Notes: generated from the letters alone by a model not told the origin. A stretch of DNA of 64,000 nucleotides from Domibacillus robiginosus (GCF_000966195.1 NZ_LAHL01000013.1:155447-219446); one strand, 5' to 3'. Shown: positions 17,250 to 29,564, counted from the stretch's first letter. Program-made: numbers and translations.

Positions 17250-17540
17250 TTACTCAATAATAGACGGAACCCGAATTTGGCCGTCCTGCTGATCCGGTGC
17301 ATTTTTCAATACTTCTTCCCGGTCAAGTCCCGGTGCTGATTCGTCTTTTCGCAATACATTCTTCATATTTAAAACGTGTGATGTCGGCTGCACGTTTGAT
17401 GTATCGAGTTCATTCAGCTGCTCGGCAAATGTAATGATTGCATCGAGCTGTTCTGTAAATGTATGCACTTCTTCATCTGTAACGGCAAGGCGTGCCAAAT
17501 GGGCCACGTGCCGGACTTGTTCTTCTGAAATTCGCGTCAA
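17250..17540 (-). CDS. gatC: Glutamyl-tRNA(Gln) amidotransferase subunit C
   Basis: 96 residues: [34 protein letters not shown], and the C-terminal [16 protein letters not shown], with the end [11 protein letters not shown]. This short belt-like protein stabilises the GatA-GatB complex. The start codon is TTG, set by GGAGGTGG nine bases upstream. First gene of the operon; a TTCACG/TAAAAT pair about 50 bases upstream may be the promoter. Confidence 0.95.
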   Translation of the reverse strand: MTRISEEQVRHVAHLARLAVTDEEVHTFTEQLDAIITFAEQLNELDTSNVQPTSHVLNMKNVLRKDESAPGLDREEVLKNAPDQQDGQIRVPSIIE

Positions 17541-17619
17541 TGGAATCCACCTCCGTAAAAAATTTGTACGCTGTTAATTGCACAAAGTTTATTTTACCAC
17601 GATTTCAGTCTGCGTGAAC

Positions 17620-17655
17620 AAAAAGAAGAACCGCCCTTCAAAATGAAGACGGCCC
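17620..17655 (-). terminator. Intrinsic terminator of aceA
   Basis: On the minus strand CCGTCTTCA / TGAAG-GGCGG with one bulge and a short T loop, then TTCTTCTTTTTG. It lies between the aceA stop and the gatC promoter region. Confidence 0.7.
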
Positions 17656-17707
17656 TCATCTATTTCGCATCCCCCAATGCAAGACAGATCCCTTTGTTCG
17701 TATCCGG

Positions 17708-18997
17708 TTAGTTTATCTGGAATTGTTCTTCTTCTGTTGACCCTTTCAGTGCAGTCGTTGAAGACTGGCCTCCTGTTACGGTCATCGACACGGCATCAAA
17801 ATAGCCTGTCCCTACTTCACGCTGATGACGAGTTGCTGTGTAGCCTTTCTTTTCGGCAGCAAATTCTGCCTGCTGAAGCTCCGAGTAAGCACCCATACCG
17901 CGCGTCTTGTATTCATTCGCAAGCTGGAACATACTGTAATTTAACGTATGAAAGCCTGCAAGTGTAACAAATTGGAATTTGTAACCCATCTTTCCCAGTT
18001 CCACTTGGTATTTTTCAATTGTTTTATCATCGAGTTTCGCTTTCCAATTAAAGGAAGGTGAGCAGTTGTACGCAAGCAATTTGCCAGGGAATTTTTCATG
18101 AATCGCATCCGCAAAACGCTGTGCATCCTCCAAATTCGGCTCAGATGTTTCGCACCAAATCATATCCGCGTATGGCGCGTACGCCAGGCCCCTTGCAATC
18201 GCCTGATTGAGCCCTGCCTTTGTCCGGAAGAAACCTTCTGACGTACGTTCACCAGTTAGGAACCTGGCATCTACAGGATCAATGTCGCTGGTGATTAAGT
18301 CAGCCGTGTCCGCATCTGTACGGGCAATAATGATGGTCGGTGTTCCCATAACATCAGCTGCAAGACGGGCTGCAATCAAGTTTTTCACTGCTACTTGAGT
18401 AGGAAGCAATACTTTCCCGCCCAAATGACCGCATTTTTTCTCAGAAGAAAGCTGATCTTCAAAGTGTACGGCGGAGGCACCCGATTCAATCATGCCTTTC
18501 ATAAGCTCAAATACGTTTAGCTGTCCCCCAAATCCAGCTTCTGCATCGGCTACGATTGGCGCGAAATAATCGATTGACTCATCCCCTTCCATATGAGCAA
18601 TCTGATCCGCGCGCTGAAGTGCCTGGTTAATTCGTTTGACTACACTCGGCACGCTGTTTGCCGGGTATAAGCTTTGATCCGGATACATATGGCCAGAAAG
18701 ATTGGCATCAGCTGCAACCTGCCAGCCACTTAAATAAATCGCTTTCAATCCAGCTTTTACTTGTTGTACTGCCTGATTTCCAGTCAAGGCACCGAGTGCG
18801 TTTACAAATCCCTCTTCGTTAATCAGACTCCATAGTTTGTCAGCACCGCGTTTAGCCAGTGTATGCTCAATATCAATAGAGCCGCGAAGCTTGATTACTT
18901 CTTCTGCTGAATACGGACGTTCAATGCCTTTCCATCTTGCTTCGTCTTGCCATAATTGCTGAAGTTGATTTACCCGTTCTTGATCCGTTTTCCCCAT
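17708..18997 (-). CDS. aceA: Isocitrate lyase
   Basis: 429 residues. The catalytic motif KKCGH is present in [16 protein letters not shown], preceded by [20 protein letters not shown] (Mg-binding Asp). Also seen are [20 protein letters not shown] and [12 protein letters not shown]. It splits isocitrate to glyoxylate and succinate, the first step of the glyoxylate shunt used on acetate or fatty acids. AAAGGGG precedes the ATG. It stands alone: malate synthase is not adjacent, unlike many Bacillus loci. The promoter at 19046-19074 with a 15-base palindrome at its -10 suggests repression. Confidence 0.96.
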   Translation of the reverse strand: MGKTDQERVNQLQQLWQDEARWKGIERPYSAEEVIKLRGSIDIEHTLAKRGADKLWSLINEEGFVNALGALTGNQAVQQVKAGLKAIYLSGWQVAADANLSGHMYPDQSLYPANSVPSVVKRINQALQRADQIAHMEGDESIDYFAPIVADAEAGFGGQLNVFELMKGMIESGASAVHFEDQLSSEKKCGHLGGKVLLPTQVAVKNLIAARLAADVMGTPTIIIARTDADTADLITSDIDPVDARFLTGERTSEGFFRTKAGLNQAIARGLAYAPYADMIWCETSEPNLEDAQRFADAIHEKFPGKLLAYNCSPSFNWKAKLDDKTIEKYQVELGKMGYKFQFVTLAGFHTLNYSMFQLANEYKTRGMGAYSELQQAEFAAEKKGYTATRHQREVGTGYFDAVSMTVTGGQSSTTALKGSTEEEQFQIN

Positions 18998-19033
18998 TTT
19001 AAAACATCCCCTTTGTTATAAAACAGATTGTTT

Positions 19034-19074
19034 AATACACTTTGTATTATATAACAGATTTTCCAGGTTGCCAA
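19034..19074 (-). promoter_or_regulatory. aceA promoter with overlapping palindrome
   Basis: On the minus strand TTGGCA (19069-19074), 17 bases, then TATAAT (19046-19051). AATACACTTTGTATT (19034-19048) is a 15-base palindrome touching the -10. ATCTGTTATATAA and ATCTGTTTTATAA repeat directly around it. A catabolite or fatty-acid responsive regulator could act here; which one is unknown. Confidence 0.6.
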
Positions 19075-19099
19075 CTACTTTTTAAAAAATTCAAAAAAT

Positions 19100-19130
19100 A
19101 AAACCGGAAGAATAAACTCCTCCGGTTTTT
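19100..19130 (-). terminator. Intrinsic terminator of the ZIP transporter gene
   Basis: AAAACCGGA(A/G)GA... stem closing as TCCGGTTTT with a T-rich minus-strand tail, five bases after the stop codon. Confidence 0.85.
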
Positions 19131-19134
19131 CATT

Positions 19135-19944
19135 TTATAAAAGAAGCAGCAAACTCAAAGCCATAACTGCCATCCCTGCTACTAATCCATAAATAGCCAT
19201 ATGGGTTTGATCGTACTTTTGGGCGGCTGGCAGCAATTCATCCAGCGAAATAAAAACCATGATACCAGCGACACCGGCAAAAATAATGCCGAACATCGTA
19301 TCTGTTAAATAAGGCATTAGGATAACCCAGGCGACCAATGCGCCGACCGGCTCTGATAAGCCTGATAAAAAAGACCATTGAAAAGCTTTTTTCCGATTCC
19401 CTGTTGCAAAATAAAGCGGAACAGCGACCGCAATACCTTCAGGGATATTGTGAATGGCAACTGCTGCTGCAATGGCAATGCCGAGACTTGGATCTTGAAG
19501 AGCGGAAGTAAATGTGGCGATCCCTTCCGGAAAATTATGAATAGCAATTGCTAGTGCTGTAAACATCCCCATCTTTTTTAGTTTCGCGTATTCATCCCGC
19601 TCCGGCTCCCGGTGAAATTCTTCTACCGTTTTGGTTTCATGAGGATTTTCTGTTGAAGGAATAAACTTGTCGATAACAGCGATCAAAAGGATACCACCAA
19701 AAAAGCCGATCACTGTCAGCCAATAGCCCGTCTTGTCTCCATGTTCTAAAACAAGTGCGTCTTTCGCTTTCACAAAAATTTCAATCATCGATACATAAAT
19801 CATAACCCCAGCTGAAAATCCGAGCGCCCAAGCGAGAAACTTTGTGTTTGTACGCGATGTAAAAAATGCCAGCGCACTTCCAATACCCGTTGCGAGACCA
19901 GCCAACAGTGTTAAGCTGAACGCGAGCCATACATTCCCGTCCAT
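19135..19944 (-). CDS. ZIP-family metal (zinc) transporter, ZupT-like
   Basis: 269 residues, eight predicted helices. The metal-binding helix 4 is IAIHNFPEGIATFTSALQD and helix 5 is AVAIHNIPEGIAVAVPLYFA, the two HN-x-PEG motifs diagnostic of ZIP transporters. Between helices 3 and 4 lies a charged loop (NPHETKTVEEFHREPERDEY) that may bind metal. C-terminal GIMVFISLDELLPAA is typical of the ZupT subgroup. It imports Zn(II) or other divalent metals across the cytoplasmic membrane. GGAGGGCGC precedes the ATG. No Zur box was recognised upstream; a small hairpin with T run lies at 19984-20007. Confidence 0.9.
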   Translation of the reverse strand: MDGNVWLAFSLTLLAGLATGIGSALAFFTSRTNTKFLAWALGFSAGVMIYVSMIEIFVKAKDALVLEHGDKTGYWLTVIGFFGGILLIAVIDKFIPSTENPHETKTVEEFHREPERDEYAKLKKMGMFTALAIAIHNFPEGIATFTSALQDPSLGIAIAAAVAIHNIPEGIAVAVPLYFATGNRKKAFQWSFLSGLSEPVGALVAWVILMPYLTDTMFGIIFAGVAGIMVFISLDELLPAAQKYDQTHMAIYGLVAGMAVMALSLLLLL

Positions 19945-20020
19945 ATGCGCCCTCCTTTGTTTTTTTTATTAGTGTATGACAGAAGTTGCTTATATGCAAC
20001 TTTTTTTGTTTAGGCAAATA

Positions 20021-20062
20021 AAAAAGCTTGAATTCAACCATGTGGATGAATTCAAGCTTTTT
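20021..20062 (-). terminator. Intrinsic terminator of camS
   Basis: Sixteen-base perfect stem AAAAAGCTTGAATTCA / TGAATTCAAGCTTTTT, loop of ten bases, directly adjoining the camS stop codon. Confidence 0.9.
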
Positions 20063-21232
20063 TTATTCGTAAATATGAACATAAGGCTCTTCCGCATTCG
20101 CTTCCTTCACAATAAGTGCTTCCGGACCGCCCGTAGAAGTAATGCTTACTTCTACCGGAATATAAGCTGGAAAATGTTCCATCACAAGGCCGGTTACATA
20201 CTGCGTAAAGCCAATTGCTTCCGCTTTTCCGTAAAACTGAATGGGAATCTCAACTTTCAAGCTTGTAAGCTCTTCCCCGCTGTAAAGCCCACGTCCAATC
20301 ACACCATTTGTGCTGTCAAAATACGATTCAATATCCTGTTTAAAGTTCGCAAAATACGTAGAATCCTCACGGTGGTCTTCTTCCGCCGAGCTGGATGGGA
20401 ACAAGACATACTTTTCATTCATAGCTTTCCAGTCAGACGTGTCTGCATCTCCTGGGTCCAGATGCGTATAAGCAATAAAATTGCCCGCCGTCACTGAGTT
20501 TTGTGGTGCCTGCTTGAACAGGGCAATGGTGATCGGAATATTTTTGGTTTTATCCATCTCGCGAAGCCGGGCAGCTACCTCTGCGGCGATTCTTTTTCCC
20601 TCTTTTTCAATCGTTTCATCTTTCATTTTAAATTCATACTGTGCACCGTACTCTTCTTTTTGATAATAATGAACAGAATTCAGCGCAAGCCCAATGACCA
20701 TGCCATCAAGCTGCAGTGAATTATCTTCTTTTTTTGTTAAATAATCCTGCTCCATAATATGTGCCAGATAAATCGGTGCTCTTTCATTTCGTTCATCAAC
20801 TGAACCTTCTCCTGTATCAATTGGATTCAAGCCAAGGTTTTTATCTGCTGTTAGTTCATTTTCTTTCAGCTGTGCATCTGTATACTTTCGGCTCAGCCAC
20901 GATCTGATCACATCTTCCTCGAGCACCTGTCCCTCTTGAAAGAGAAACTTCTCTGGCGAAAAGCTTTCCTGGGCAATACGCATCAGCCCCGTTTCAAATT
21001 CAACGATATCATAGCGCGTGTTTAAGTTAGATACGACAAGGCCGCGTGCCTTGCCCGGCTCGAACGGTACGATTGTCCGATAAAAGTTTTCTGAGATTTG
21101 GTACGTTGGAATAACCGCTGTTTTTTCATCCCCATTTTCCTGCGTTACTTCATCATTGTTCTGCAGCGCCGGTGCACACCCGCCTACAAGCAGCATGGCG
21201 GATACCGCCGCCAGAACCCATTTCTTTTTCAA
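20063..21232 (-). CDS. camS: CamS-family lipoprotein (YerH type)
   Basis: 389 residues. An N-terminal signal peptide KKKWVLAAVSAMLLVGGC ends in a lipobox (VGGC), so the mature protein is anchored to the outer membrane face. ISENFYRTIVPFEPGKARGL, NTRYDIVEFETGLMRIAQE, and APIYLAHIMEQDYL are CamS features. In enterococci and staphylococci the signal peptide yields a sex-pheromone-like peptide; in Bacillus the function is unknown. I chose the TTG at 21232, six bases after AGAGGTG, over a GTG at 21241 that overlaps that site. It follows ligA by 12 bases in the conserved pcrB-pcrA-ligA-camS cluster. Confidence 0.9.
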   Translation of the reverse strand: MKKKWVLAAVSAMLLVGGCAPALQNNDEVTQENGDEKTAVIPTYQISENFYRTIVPFEPGKARGLVVSNLNTRYDIVEFETGLMRIAQESFSPEKFLFQEGQVLEEDVIRSWLSRKYTDAQLKENELTADKNLGLNPIDTGEGSVDERNERAPIYLAHIMEQDYLTKKEDNSLQLDGMVIGLALNSVHYYQKEEYGAQYEFKMKDETIEKEGKRIAAEVAARLREMDKTKNIPITIALFKQAPQNSVTAGNFIAYTHLDPGDADTSDWKAMNEKYVLFPSSSAEEDHREDSTYFANFKQDIESYFDSTNGVIGRGLYSGEELTSLKVEIPIQFYGKAEAIGFTQYVTGLVMEHFPAYIPVEVSITSTGGPEALIVKEANAEEPYVHIYE

Positions 21233-21244
21233 AAAAGCCACCTC

Positions 21245-23320
<2,076 letters not shown>

Positions 23321-23335
23321 TTAGCTTTTGATCCT

Positions 23336-25528
23336 TTATACCTTTTCAATCGGCGCAAATTGCGCAAGAAGCCTTTTAATACCGGTCGGACTTGGAAAAG
23401 CAATATCAAGCTCTGTGCTGTCGCCGCTTCCCTTTACGGCCACAACCGTTCCAGTACCCCACTTTTTATGCGCTGCTTTATCACCAACCGTCCAATTCAG
23501 TCCTGCTGCTGCGCTTGTTTGCGGACGCATAACAGCGGGACGTGTTTTTTGGCCGAACGGCATCGCTTTTCTCGGCTGACGTTTTGGATTCTCCGATTCA
23601 AGCAGGTCCTCCGGAATTTCGCTGATAAAGCGCGAAACGGGATTCATATTTGTTTTCCCGTACAGTGTCCGCATTTCAGCATTCGTTATATACAGCTCGT
23701 TTTCCGCACGAGTAATGCCGACATATGCGAGACGGCGTTCTTCTTCCATTTCTTCATCATCCATAAGCGAGCGGCTGTGTGGAAAGACACCTTCCTCCAA
23801 TCCGATCAAGAACACCACAGGGAATTCAAGTCCTTTGGCGGAATGCAGTGTCATAAGAACGACCGATTCTGTCGGTCCTTCCTCTTTGCCAAGCTGATCG
23901 ATGTCCGCTACAAGTGCCAGATCGGTTAAGAAAGCAATGAGTGTTTTGTCTTCACTCGATTCTTCAAATGACTTGGTTACCGATAAAAACTCTTCGATAT
24001 TTTCAATTCGCGTTTGTGATTCAATCGTTTTTTCCGCTGCAAGCATATCGACATATCCTGTCCGGTCAATCACTTCTTCCACAAGCTCTGAAACAGACAA
24101 ATATTCCTGCTGCTGTGTGTAAATGTTAATGAGATCACGAAAATCGGCCGCAGCATTTGCAGCTTTACCGCTTAAACCAATAAAATCCACTTCTGCAAGA
24201 GCTCTAAACATAGAAATGTCATGCTCCTGCGCATAGCGGGCAATTTTATCCAGAGATGTGGAACCAAGTCCCCGCTTTGGTACATTAATGACACGCGATA
24301 AACTGATATCATCATCCGGATTGGCAATCAAGCGCAAATACGCAAGAAGGTCTTTGATTTCCTTCCGATCATAGAACTTAATCCCGCCGACAATTGTATA
24401 GTCAATGTTTGACTTCATAAGCGTTTCTTCAATTAAACGTGACTGAGCATTGGTTCGGTATAAAACCGCAAAATCAGAGGGCTTTCTTCCCGAGGCGGAA
24501 AGCTCTTTTATTTTGCCGGCGATAAACTCGGCTTCTGTTCGTTCACTATCAGCCCGGAAGTATGCAATCTTCTTTCCATCTGCATTTTCTGTCCAGAGCT
24601 TTTTCGGCTTCCGATTTGAATTGTTTTCAATCACTTCATTGGCAGCCTGCAGAATACGCCCTGTTGACCGGTAGTTTTGTTCAAGAAAAATAGCCCTTGC
24701 CTGTGGATAGTCTTTTTCAAAAGATAATATATTGGCAATATCTGCACCGCGCCACCGGTAGATACTTTGATCACTGTCGCCGACTACACATAAATTTTGG
24801 AACCGGCTCGCCAGCTGTTTGACAAGGGTATACTGGGACTTGTTTGTATCCTGATACTCGTCCACGTGGATGTACTGAAACTTGCGCTGATAAAACTCCA
24901 GCACTTCCGGCACCCGTTCAAACAAGCGAATCGTCAACATAATCAAATCGTCAAAATCAAGTGCATTGTTTTTCTTTAACCGCTTTTCATATTCCGTATA
25001 TACATCAGATGTTACTTTATCCATATAGCCGCCCTGCTGACGCGCAAATGCTGCCGCATCAACTAAAATGTTTTTAGAAGAGCTGATCGCGCCCAGCAGT
25101 GCTCTCGGGTCAAACTTTTTCGGATCAATGTTTAAATCTTTTAAAATCGCTTTAATGACGGATAATTGATCCGCCGTATCTAAAATCGTAAAATTCCGGC
25201 TGTAGCCGATCCGGTCAATATCCCGCCTCAAAATACGCACGCACATCGAGTGGAATGTTGACATCCAGATTTCTTCAGCTGCGCCGCCAAGCAGTACCCC
25301 AATTCGGTCCTTCATTTCGCGCGCCGCTTTATTGGTAAATGTAAGCGCCAGAATATTATACGGATTTACTTCTTTCTCAACAATTAAATAAGCAATCCGG
25401 TGTGTCAGCACACGCGTCTTGCCTGATCCTGCGCCGGCCATAATAAGAAGCGGCCCTTCTGTTGTTTTGACGGCTTCCTGCTGCTCTGGATTTAAGCCGT
25501 TTAATAATCGATCTGTTAAAAATTGCAT
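23336..25528 (-). CDS. pcrA: ATP-dependent DNA helicase PcrA
   Basis: 730 residues, superfamily 1A helicase. Motif [10 protein letters not shown], Walker [15 protein letters not shown], Ia [13 protein letters not shown], Walker [14 protein letters not shown], motif [19 protein letters not shown], motif IV NYRST, motif [20 protein letters not shown], motif [14 protein letters not shown]. The C-terminal Tudor-like segment ([20 protein letters not shown]) binds RNA polymerase in PcrA. It acts in repair and in removing stalled polymerase. The ATG is preceded by GGTGG. Second gene of the pcrB-pcrA-ligA-camS cluster. Confidence 0.97.
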   Translation of the reverse strand: MQFLTDRLLNGLNPEQQEAVKTTEGPLLIMAGAGSGKTRVLTHRIAYLIVEKEVNPYNILALTFTNKAAREMKDRIGVLLGGAAEEIWMSTFHSMCVRILRRDIDRIGYSRNFTILDTADQLSVIKAILKDLNIDPKKFDPRALLGAISSSKNILVDAAAFARQQGGYMDKVTSDVYTEYEKRLKKNNALDFDDLIMLTIRLFERVPEVLEFYQRKFQYIHVDEYQDTNKSQYTLVKQLASRFQNLCVVGDSDQSIYRWRGADIANILSFEKDYPQARAIFLEQNYRSTGRILQAANEVIENNSNRKPKKLWTENADGKKIAYFRADSERTEAEFIAGKIKELSASGRKPSDFAVLYRTNAQSRLIEETLMKSNIDYTIVGGIKFYDRKEIKDLLAYLRLIANPDDDISLSRVINVPKRGLGSTSLDKIARYAQEHDISMFRALAEVDFIGLSGKAANAAADFRDLINIYTQQQEYLSVSELVEEVIDRTGYVDMLAAEKTIESQTRIENIEEFLSVTKSFEESSEDKTLIAFLTDLALVADIDQLGKEEGPTESVVLMTLHSAKGLEFPVVFLIGLEEGVFPHSRSLMDDEEMEEERRLAYVGITRAENELYITNAEMRTLYGKTNMNPVSRFISEIPEDLLESENPKRQPRKAMPFGQKTRPAVMRPQTSAAAGLNWTVGDKAAHKKWGTGTVVAVKGSGDSTELDIAFPSPTGIKRLLAQFAPIEKV

Positions 25529-25568
25529 CCTGCCACCACCATTCGGAACGTTTGTTCTTTATTATACA

Positions 25569-26261
25569 CTATTTTTGAACCGCCGCGACGGTTTTTAATG
25601 CCTCTTCCGGTTTCTCGTACACCGCATTTCCGACAACAACTACATCTGCAAACTGTCCGATTTCTTTCGCCTGATGGGCTGTTTGAATACCGCCTCCATA
25701 GAAAAATACCGTTTCAGTTTCTTTTAATACGTCGGCTGCTTTCTGCACGACTTCGAGATCACCATAGGTGCCGCTGTATTCTAAATAAAAAATAGGCAGC
25801 CTCCATAAGTGCCCGGCCAGCCGCGCACAGGCAATGATTTCATCTGTATCCGGCTTTTTTGAAACACCGGTTAGTTTCGCCGCCTTGCAATCGGGGTTAG
25901 CAATGCAATAACCCTCCACGATCAACTCGTTCGGGTCCATTAAATCACCGTATTCTTTCATCGCTTCTACGTGCAGGCCCGTAATCCAATCTGCGTTATC
26001 TGTATTGAGAACTGTCGGAATTAGGTACAGGTCAAAGCCGGGCGTCACGATTTCAAGAGATGAAACTTCCAGCACGCATGGTAGTGGATACCGACGCACC
26101 CGCACCATTAAGTCCAGCACATTATCTAATGTCACGCCATCAGAACCGCCTACTACAATAGCATCTGTTCCAGATTCGCATACAAGCTCGAGCAATTCAT
26201 CATCTATCTGTTTATTTGGATCTAACTTAAACACATGCCGCCACTCGCGAACATCATACAT
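25569..26261 (-). CDS. pcrB: Heptaprenylglyceryl phosphate synthase (PcrB)
   Basis: 230 residues, TIM-barrel prenyltransferase. HVFKLDPNKQIDDE, TDAIVVGGSDGVTLDNV, YLIPTVLNTDNADWITG, EGYCIANPDCKAAKLTG, YLEYSGTYGD, and FFYGGGIQTAHQAKE match PcrB. It joins heptaprenyl diphosphate to sn-glycerol-1-phosphate, making an archaeal-type ether lipid in Bacillaceae. GGAGGAAG lies before the ATG at 26261; the in-frame start at 26276 is part of that site. About 40 bases separate it from pcrA. Confidence 0.95.
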   Translation of the reverse strand: MYDVREWRHVFKLDPNKQIDDELLELVCESGTDAIVVGGSDGVTLDNVLDLMVRVRRYPLPCVLEVSSLEIVTPGFDLYLIPTVLNTDNADWITGLHVEAMKEYGDLMDPNELIVEGYCIANPDCKAAKLTGVSKKPDTDEIIACARLAGHLWRLPIFYLEYSGTYGDLEVVQKAADVLKETETVFFYGGGIQTAHQAKEIGQFADVVVVGNAVYEKPEEALKTVAAVQK

Positions 26262-26383
26262 GTGTACTTCCTCCATTCATTCAACTACAACTTCGTATTA
26301 TATCATGAAACAGCGCGCGCTTCATTTGTCCAACATGCCTTTATTGTTCGTCGACTTTTGAAAAAAGCATCCTTTGAATAAAA

Positions 26384-26414
26384 AAAAGCAGCCCTATAGG
26401 GAGCTGCTTTTTGC
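26384..26414 (-). terminator. Intrinsic terminator of the yerA-yerB-yerC group
   Basis: Stem AAGCAGC / GCTGCTT with an inner CCTATAGGGA, A run on the left and T run on the right, two bases after the yerC stop. Confidence 0.85.
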
Positions 26415-26415
26415 T

Positions 26416-26712
26416 TTACTCTTTATCATAAACACGTTTCAGCACAAATTCATAGCCGTCATTTCCATAGTTTAAGCATCGTTTTACACGAGAAATGGTA
26501 GCGGTTGACGCACCCGTTTCCGTTTCAATTTTATGGTAAGTTTTACCTTCCTGAAGCATACGTGCCACTTCAAGACGCTGGGCCAGTGATTGAATTTCAT
26601 TTACTGTACACAGATCATCAAAAAAACGGTAGCATTCTTCTAGATCATTCAGCGAGAGGACCGCTTGAAACAGCTGATCCAGCTCCTTTCCCCGCAACTT
26701 ATCTATCTGCAT
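26416..26712 (-). CDS. yerC: TrpR-like helix-turn-helix protein YerC/YecD
   Basis: 98 residues. LYTVNEIQSLAQRLEVARML-type helices (here CTVNEIQSLAQRLEVA) and the HTH GKTYHKIETETGASTATISR belong to the TrpR/YerC superfamily of small DNA-binding proteins. The biological target in Bacillus is not established to my knowledge. It starts two bases after the yerB stop, so it is co-transcribed with yerB; its own terminator follows. Confidence 0.92.
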   Translation of the reverse strand: MQIDKLRGKELDQLFQAVLSLNDLEECYRFFDDLCTVNEIQSLAQRLEVARMLQEGKTYHKIETETGASTATISRVKRCLNYGNDGYEFVLKRVYDKE

Positions 26713-26714
26713 AA

Positions 26715-27689
26715 TTAACTTCCATTCCCTTCACCATCTATTTCTACATTTACTGCTTTATTTAAACCTGTTGAAGCCGGTACAACGTGAATCCATGTTT
26801 TTCCCGGCACGAAGGCTGGGCCGCTTTCTGTATTGGGCACAATCCGCCCGTTTTGGCTGCGCCACTTCACCAGATTCATCACACCTTCTTGAAAAAGAAA
26901 CGCATCACCGCCAGATGCTAAGTCAATATCGAGGCGCCCTTTTGCATCGACTACCCGGTGGTCTGCTTCAATAACAAAAACATTCTCTGCTTCAATATCG
27001 ATTTGGTCTATTTTACGGTGGTATGTATGACCATCGTACTCGTATCTCGATTGAAACAAGTCATTTGCTGACGGACGAATGGAAAACACAGCTGCCGAAT
27101 CACCGGTTAACTTCTCCGCTTCTCCATCCGATAAAAAAGACAGCCGCGGCGGTGCATCATCTAAACTATAGCCTTTTTCCTCGGCAGCATGAAACGCCTC
27201 TTTCATATCTACGTATGAGTTGTGAGGTGATTTTCGCGATGCATCCCGTTTAAATACATCGCCGTCATGTTGAATGCCGTTGATCTGATCGACTTCACCC
27301 GAAAGCAGCATATCCTGCGCTTCCGGGCTATAGCCATGGGCTAAAAATAACGCATCATATCCTTGTGAAAGCTCTACAAAGTAATCACGTGCACTTCGGA
27401 CCGGGCCGGCTTTATCCGGATATTCACTTTGGTAGATGGCTAAAAAACGAGTAATGCCGCCTTCTGTTAAAATTTCGTATACAATATCTGCTTTTTCAAG
27501 CGCTGTCTGTGGACGGGCTGACGGATGATTACTAATAACAACCGCTACAGCCCGGTGTGCATTATTAGGCGATTGGATCCCTGTTAAAGGATTGAGTTTA
27601 CGCTGTTCATTCGTACTGGCAGGCTCGGCGCTTGAACAACCGCTAATTAAAACGGCTGCTGCAGCCATTGCCATCCATTTTTTTTTCAT
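26715..27689 (-). CDS. yerB: DUF3048-domain lipoprotein YerB
   Basis: 324 residues. Signal peptide KKKWMAMAAAAVLISGC with lipobox ISGC, then LNPLTGI, AVVISNHPSARPQTALEKAD, YEILTEGGITRFLAIYQSE, and AGPVRSARDYFVELSQ, the DUF3048 signature. The C-terminal part has the second conserved domain (YEYDGHTYHR, NVFVIEAD). Surface-anchored; role unknown, with cell-envelope or spore functions suggested for homologues. A weak AG-rich site precedes the ATG. It lies between yerA and yerC as in B. subtilis. Confidence 0.92.
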   Translation of the reverse strand: MKKKWMAMAAAAVLISGCSSAEPASTNEQRKLNPLTGIQSPNNAHRAVAVVISNHPSARPQTALEKADIVYEILTEGGITRFLAIYQSEYPDKAGPVRSARDYFVELSQGYDALFLAHGYSPEAQDMLLSGEVDQINGIQHDGDVFKRDASRKSPHNSYVDMKEAFHAAEEKGYSLDDAPPRLSFLSDGEAEKLTGDSAAVFSIRPSANDLFQSRYEYDGHTYHRKIDQIDIEAENVFVIEADHRVVDAKGRLDIDLASGGDAFLFQEGVMNLVKWRSQNGRIVPNTESGPAFVPGKTWIHVVPASTGLNKAVNVEIDGEGNGS

Positions 27690-27723
27690 ATCGACACTCC
27701 GAAAATAGTTTTACTTTACTATT

Positions 27724-29460
27724 TTAACGCATTATCGTTGGAAAGAGTATCGTTTTCTTCATGACGTCATATATCCCCTGTGAAGTAAGACGAATATAAG
27801 GCAAGTGAGTAGACGTTAAAAAAAGCAGGGAATAAATCGGATCTTCATATGGATAGCCGCGTGCTGATAAGAGTTCCCGCAGCTTGGCTTCCTGTTTCAT
27901 TACCGTTTCAAATGGCTGGTCAGACATGATGCCGGACAGTGTCAGCGGGATTTCATGGATGATTTTCCCATTCTCTGCAAGAACAATACCTCCGCCAAGC
28001 TCTTTCACCCGGTTAAACGCCCGCTTCATTTCTTCTTTAGATGAACCAATTAAAACAATATCCTCTGTGCTTGAAAACGAGGAAGCAAACCCCTGTACGT
28101 TTGTTGCGAACCCTTTGATAGTTGTATTTACCCGCCACTTGCCTTCGTAATCAAGAAGAACGAGGTAATTCTGATCATCCTCCATATAAAAATGCTCACC
28201 GGCCACGTCTTTCACGACACTGCACGGCTTGGTGATCACGTTGTTAACCATTTCAATACCGAATGGCATTGAAAATTGCAAATCATCTTCTTGCAGCTCC
28301 CAGTCCATCCTCATTTTTGTATGACCGAACCTCTGCCAGGCAACAGATGGGAATGGGCTCGCTTCCAATCCGCTTTTTTTCACCCAAATGCCTCTTGACA
28401 GTACTGCTTCGGGTGTTGGATCAAATTCACTTGTTAAAATGTTTACACTTGCCAGGCGGCCGGGTGCGATCATACCATGTATATGTTCCATTCGATAATA
28501 CCGAGCAGCGTTATATGATGCCATATGATAGGCCTCAATCGGCGGTACGCCATTTTCGATGGCAATGCGGATTAATTTGTCCGTTAATCCATCTGCGCAA
28601 AAAGCAGGAGACGGTCCATCTGTTGTCAGCATCATCATATCATACTGATCCAGCCCGAGTTCCTTCATTTCGGTCAGCAGCTTTTCAAGATCTGGACGGA
28701 TGGATGAATGGCGTAGCGTCACCATCATACCGTTCATCAGGCGCTTTCTTACATCTTCTCCAGTCATGGATTCGTGATCACCGTCCGCCCCAAACAGAGT
28801 CATTTTTGTAAGGGTTTTTTCAGAGGCGCCAGGAAAATGACCTTCAATTCGTTTATTCGCCGCTTTCGTTTCCTGCATCCAGTACAGCATCATATCATCG
28901 CCATTTAATAGCTTCGGCCAGCCAGTCAGCTCGCCGCCTTGAATGACACAATCATGTTTCAGCCATGCGCTGACATTACCATTTGCAAATACATCATCTT
29001 CATTATCAAGTTCCGTCTGGGCATCATACCGGCACCACCAGTACGTCGAAACCGGCTGTTTGTTTAGTTCCTCTATCAAAGAAAACGCTTTCTTTTTTGT
29101 AAGAGCCAGCAGCATCATCAAGTTGTCATTAATAAGAGTAGTTGTTCCGCGCTTTGCCGCATATTCAGAAAATGTTTTTGGATTATAAATCAAAAATGGA
29201 TGAACGTGCGGCTCAATATAGCCGGGCACGATTGTTTTTCCTGTGCAGTCAACGATCTCATCCGCTTGGTCCGGCAGTTCGTCACCGATGTAGACAATAC
29301 GGTTTTCATAAATCCAGATGTTCCCCTGCAGCCACCGCTTCATCGCCGAGTGTAGATACCGTGCATTTTTCAAAACAAGTGTCGGCGCTTTTTTCCGGTC
29401 TACTACGGCAACCTGTTCACGTATTTTTTTGTTTCTCCATCTATGTGTTAAATCAGACAT
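27724..29460 (-). CDS. yerA: Adenine deaminase-like amidohydrolase YerA
   Basis: 578 residues, amidohydrolase superfamily. The metal motif is GYIEPHVHPFLIYNP; later IQGGELTGWPKLLNGDD, ANKRIEGHFPGAS, LTTDGPSPAFCADGL with the catalytic Asp, and YNAARYYRMEHIHGMIAPGR typical of Ade-type enzymes. The C-terminal domain has LGGGIVLAENGK and PFETVMKQE. YerA is annotated as an adenine deaminase homologue; activity is not proven from sequence. The ATG at 29460 follows AAAGGA; upstream in-frame codons have no site. A purine role would fit the adjacent pur operon. Confidence 0.9.
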   Translation of the reverse strand: MSDLTHRWRNKKIREQVAVVDRKKAPTLVLKNARYLHSAMKRWLQGNIWIYENRIVYIGDELPDQADEIVDCTGKTIVPGYIEPHVHPFLIYNPKTFSEYAAKRGTTTLINDNLMMLLALTKKKAFSLIEELNKQPVSTYWWCRYDAQTELDNEDDVFANGNVSAWLKHDCVIQGGELTGWPKLLNGDDMMLYWMQETKAANKRIEGHFPGASEKTLTKMTLFGADGDHESMTGEDVRKRLMNGMMVTLRHSSIRPDLEKLLTEMKELGLDQYDMMMLTTDGPSPAFCADGLTDKLIRIAIENGVPPIEAYHMASYNAARYYRMEHIHGMIAPGRLASVNILTSEFDPTPEAVLSRGIWVKKSGLEASPFPSVAWQRFGHTKMRMDWELQEDDLQFSMPFGIEMVNNVITKPCSVVKDVAGEHFYMEDDQNYLVLLDYEGKWRVNTTIKGFATNVQGFASSFSSTEDIVLIGSSKEEMKRAFNRVKELGGGIVLAENGKIIHEIPLTLSGIMSDQPFETVMKQEAKLRELLSARGYPYEDPIYSLLFLTSTHLPYIRLTSQGIYDVMKKTILFPTIMR

Positions 29461-29564
29461 ACCAATCGTTCCTTTCAAAATGAGATCGCTTTCAACTATG
29501 CGATTGAACTCCATCGTAACATAGATCACACAGTAAAGCATTAAAGAATCATCGATTTTGTGAA

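Noticed and set aside
19984..20007. GTTGC-TTATAT-GCAAC hairpin followed by TTTTTTT on the plus strand
   Set aside because: Looks like a terminator but no plus-strand gene ends there; it may be a leader structure of the ZIP gene or chance, so it is not listed as a terminator.
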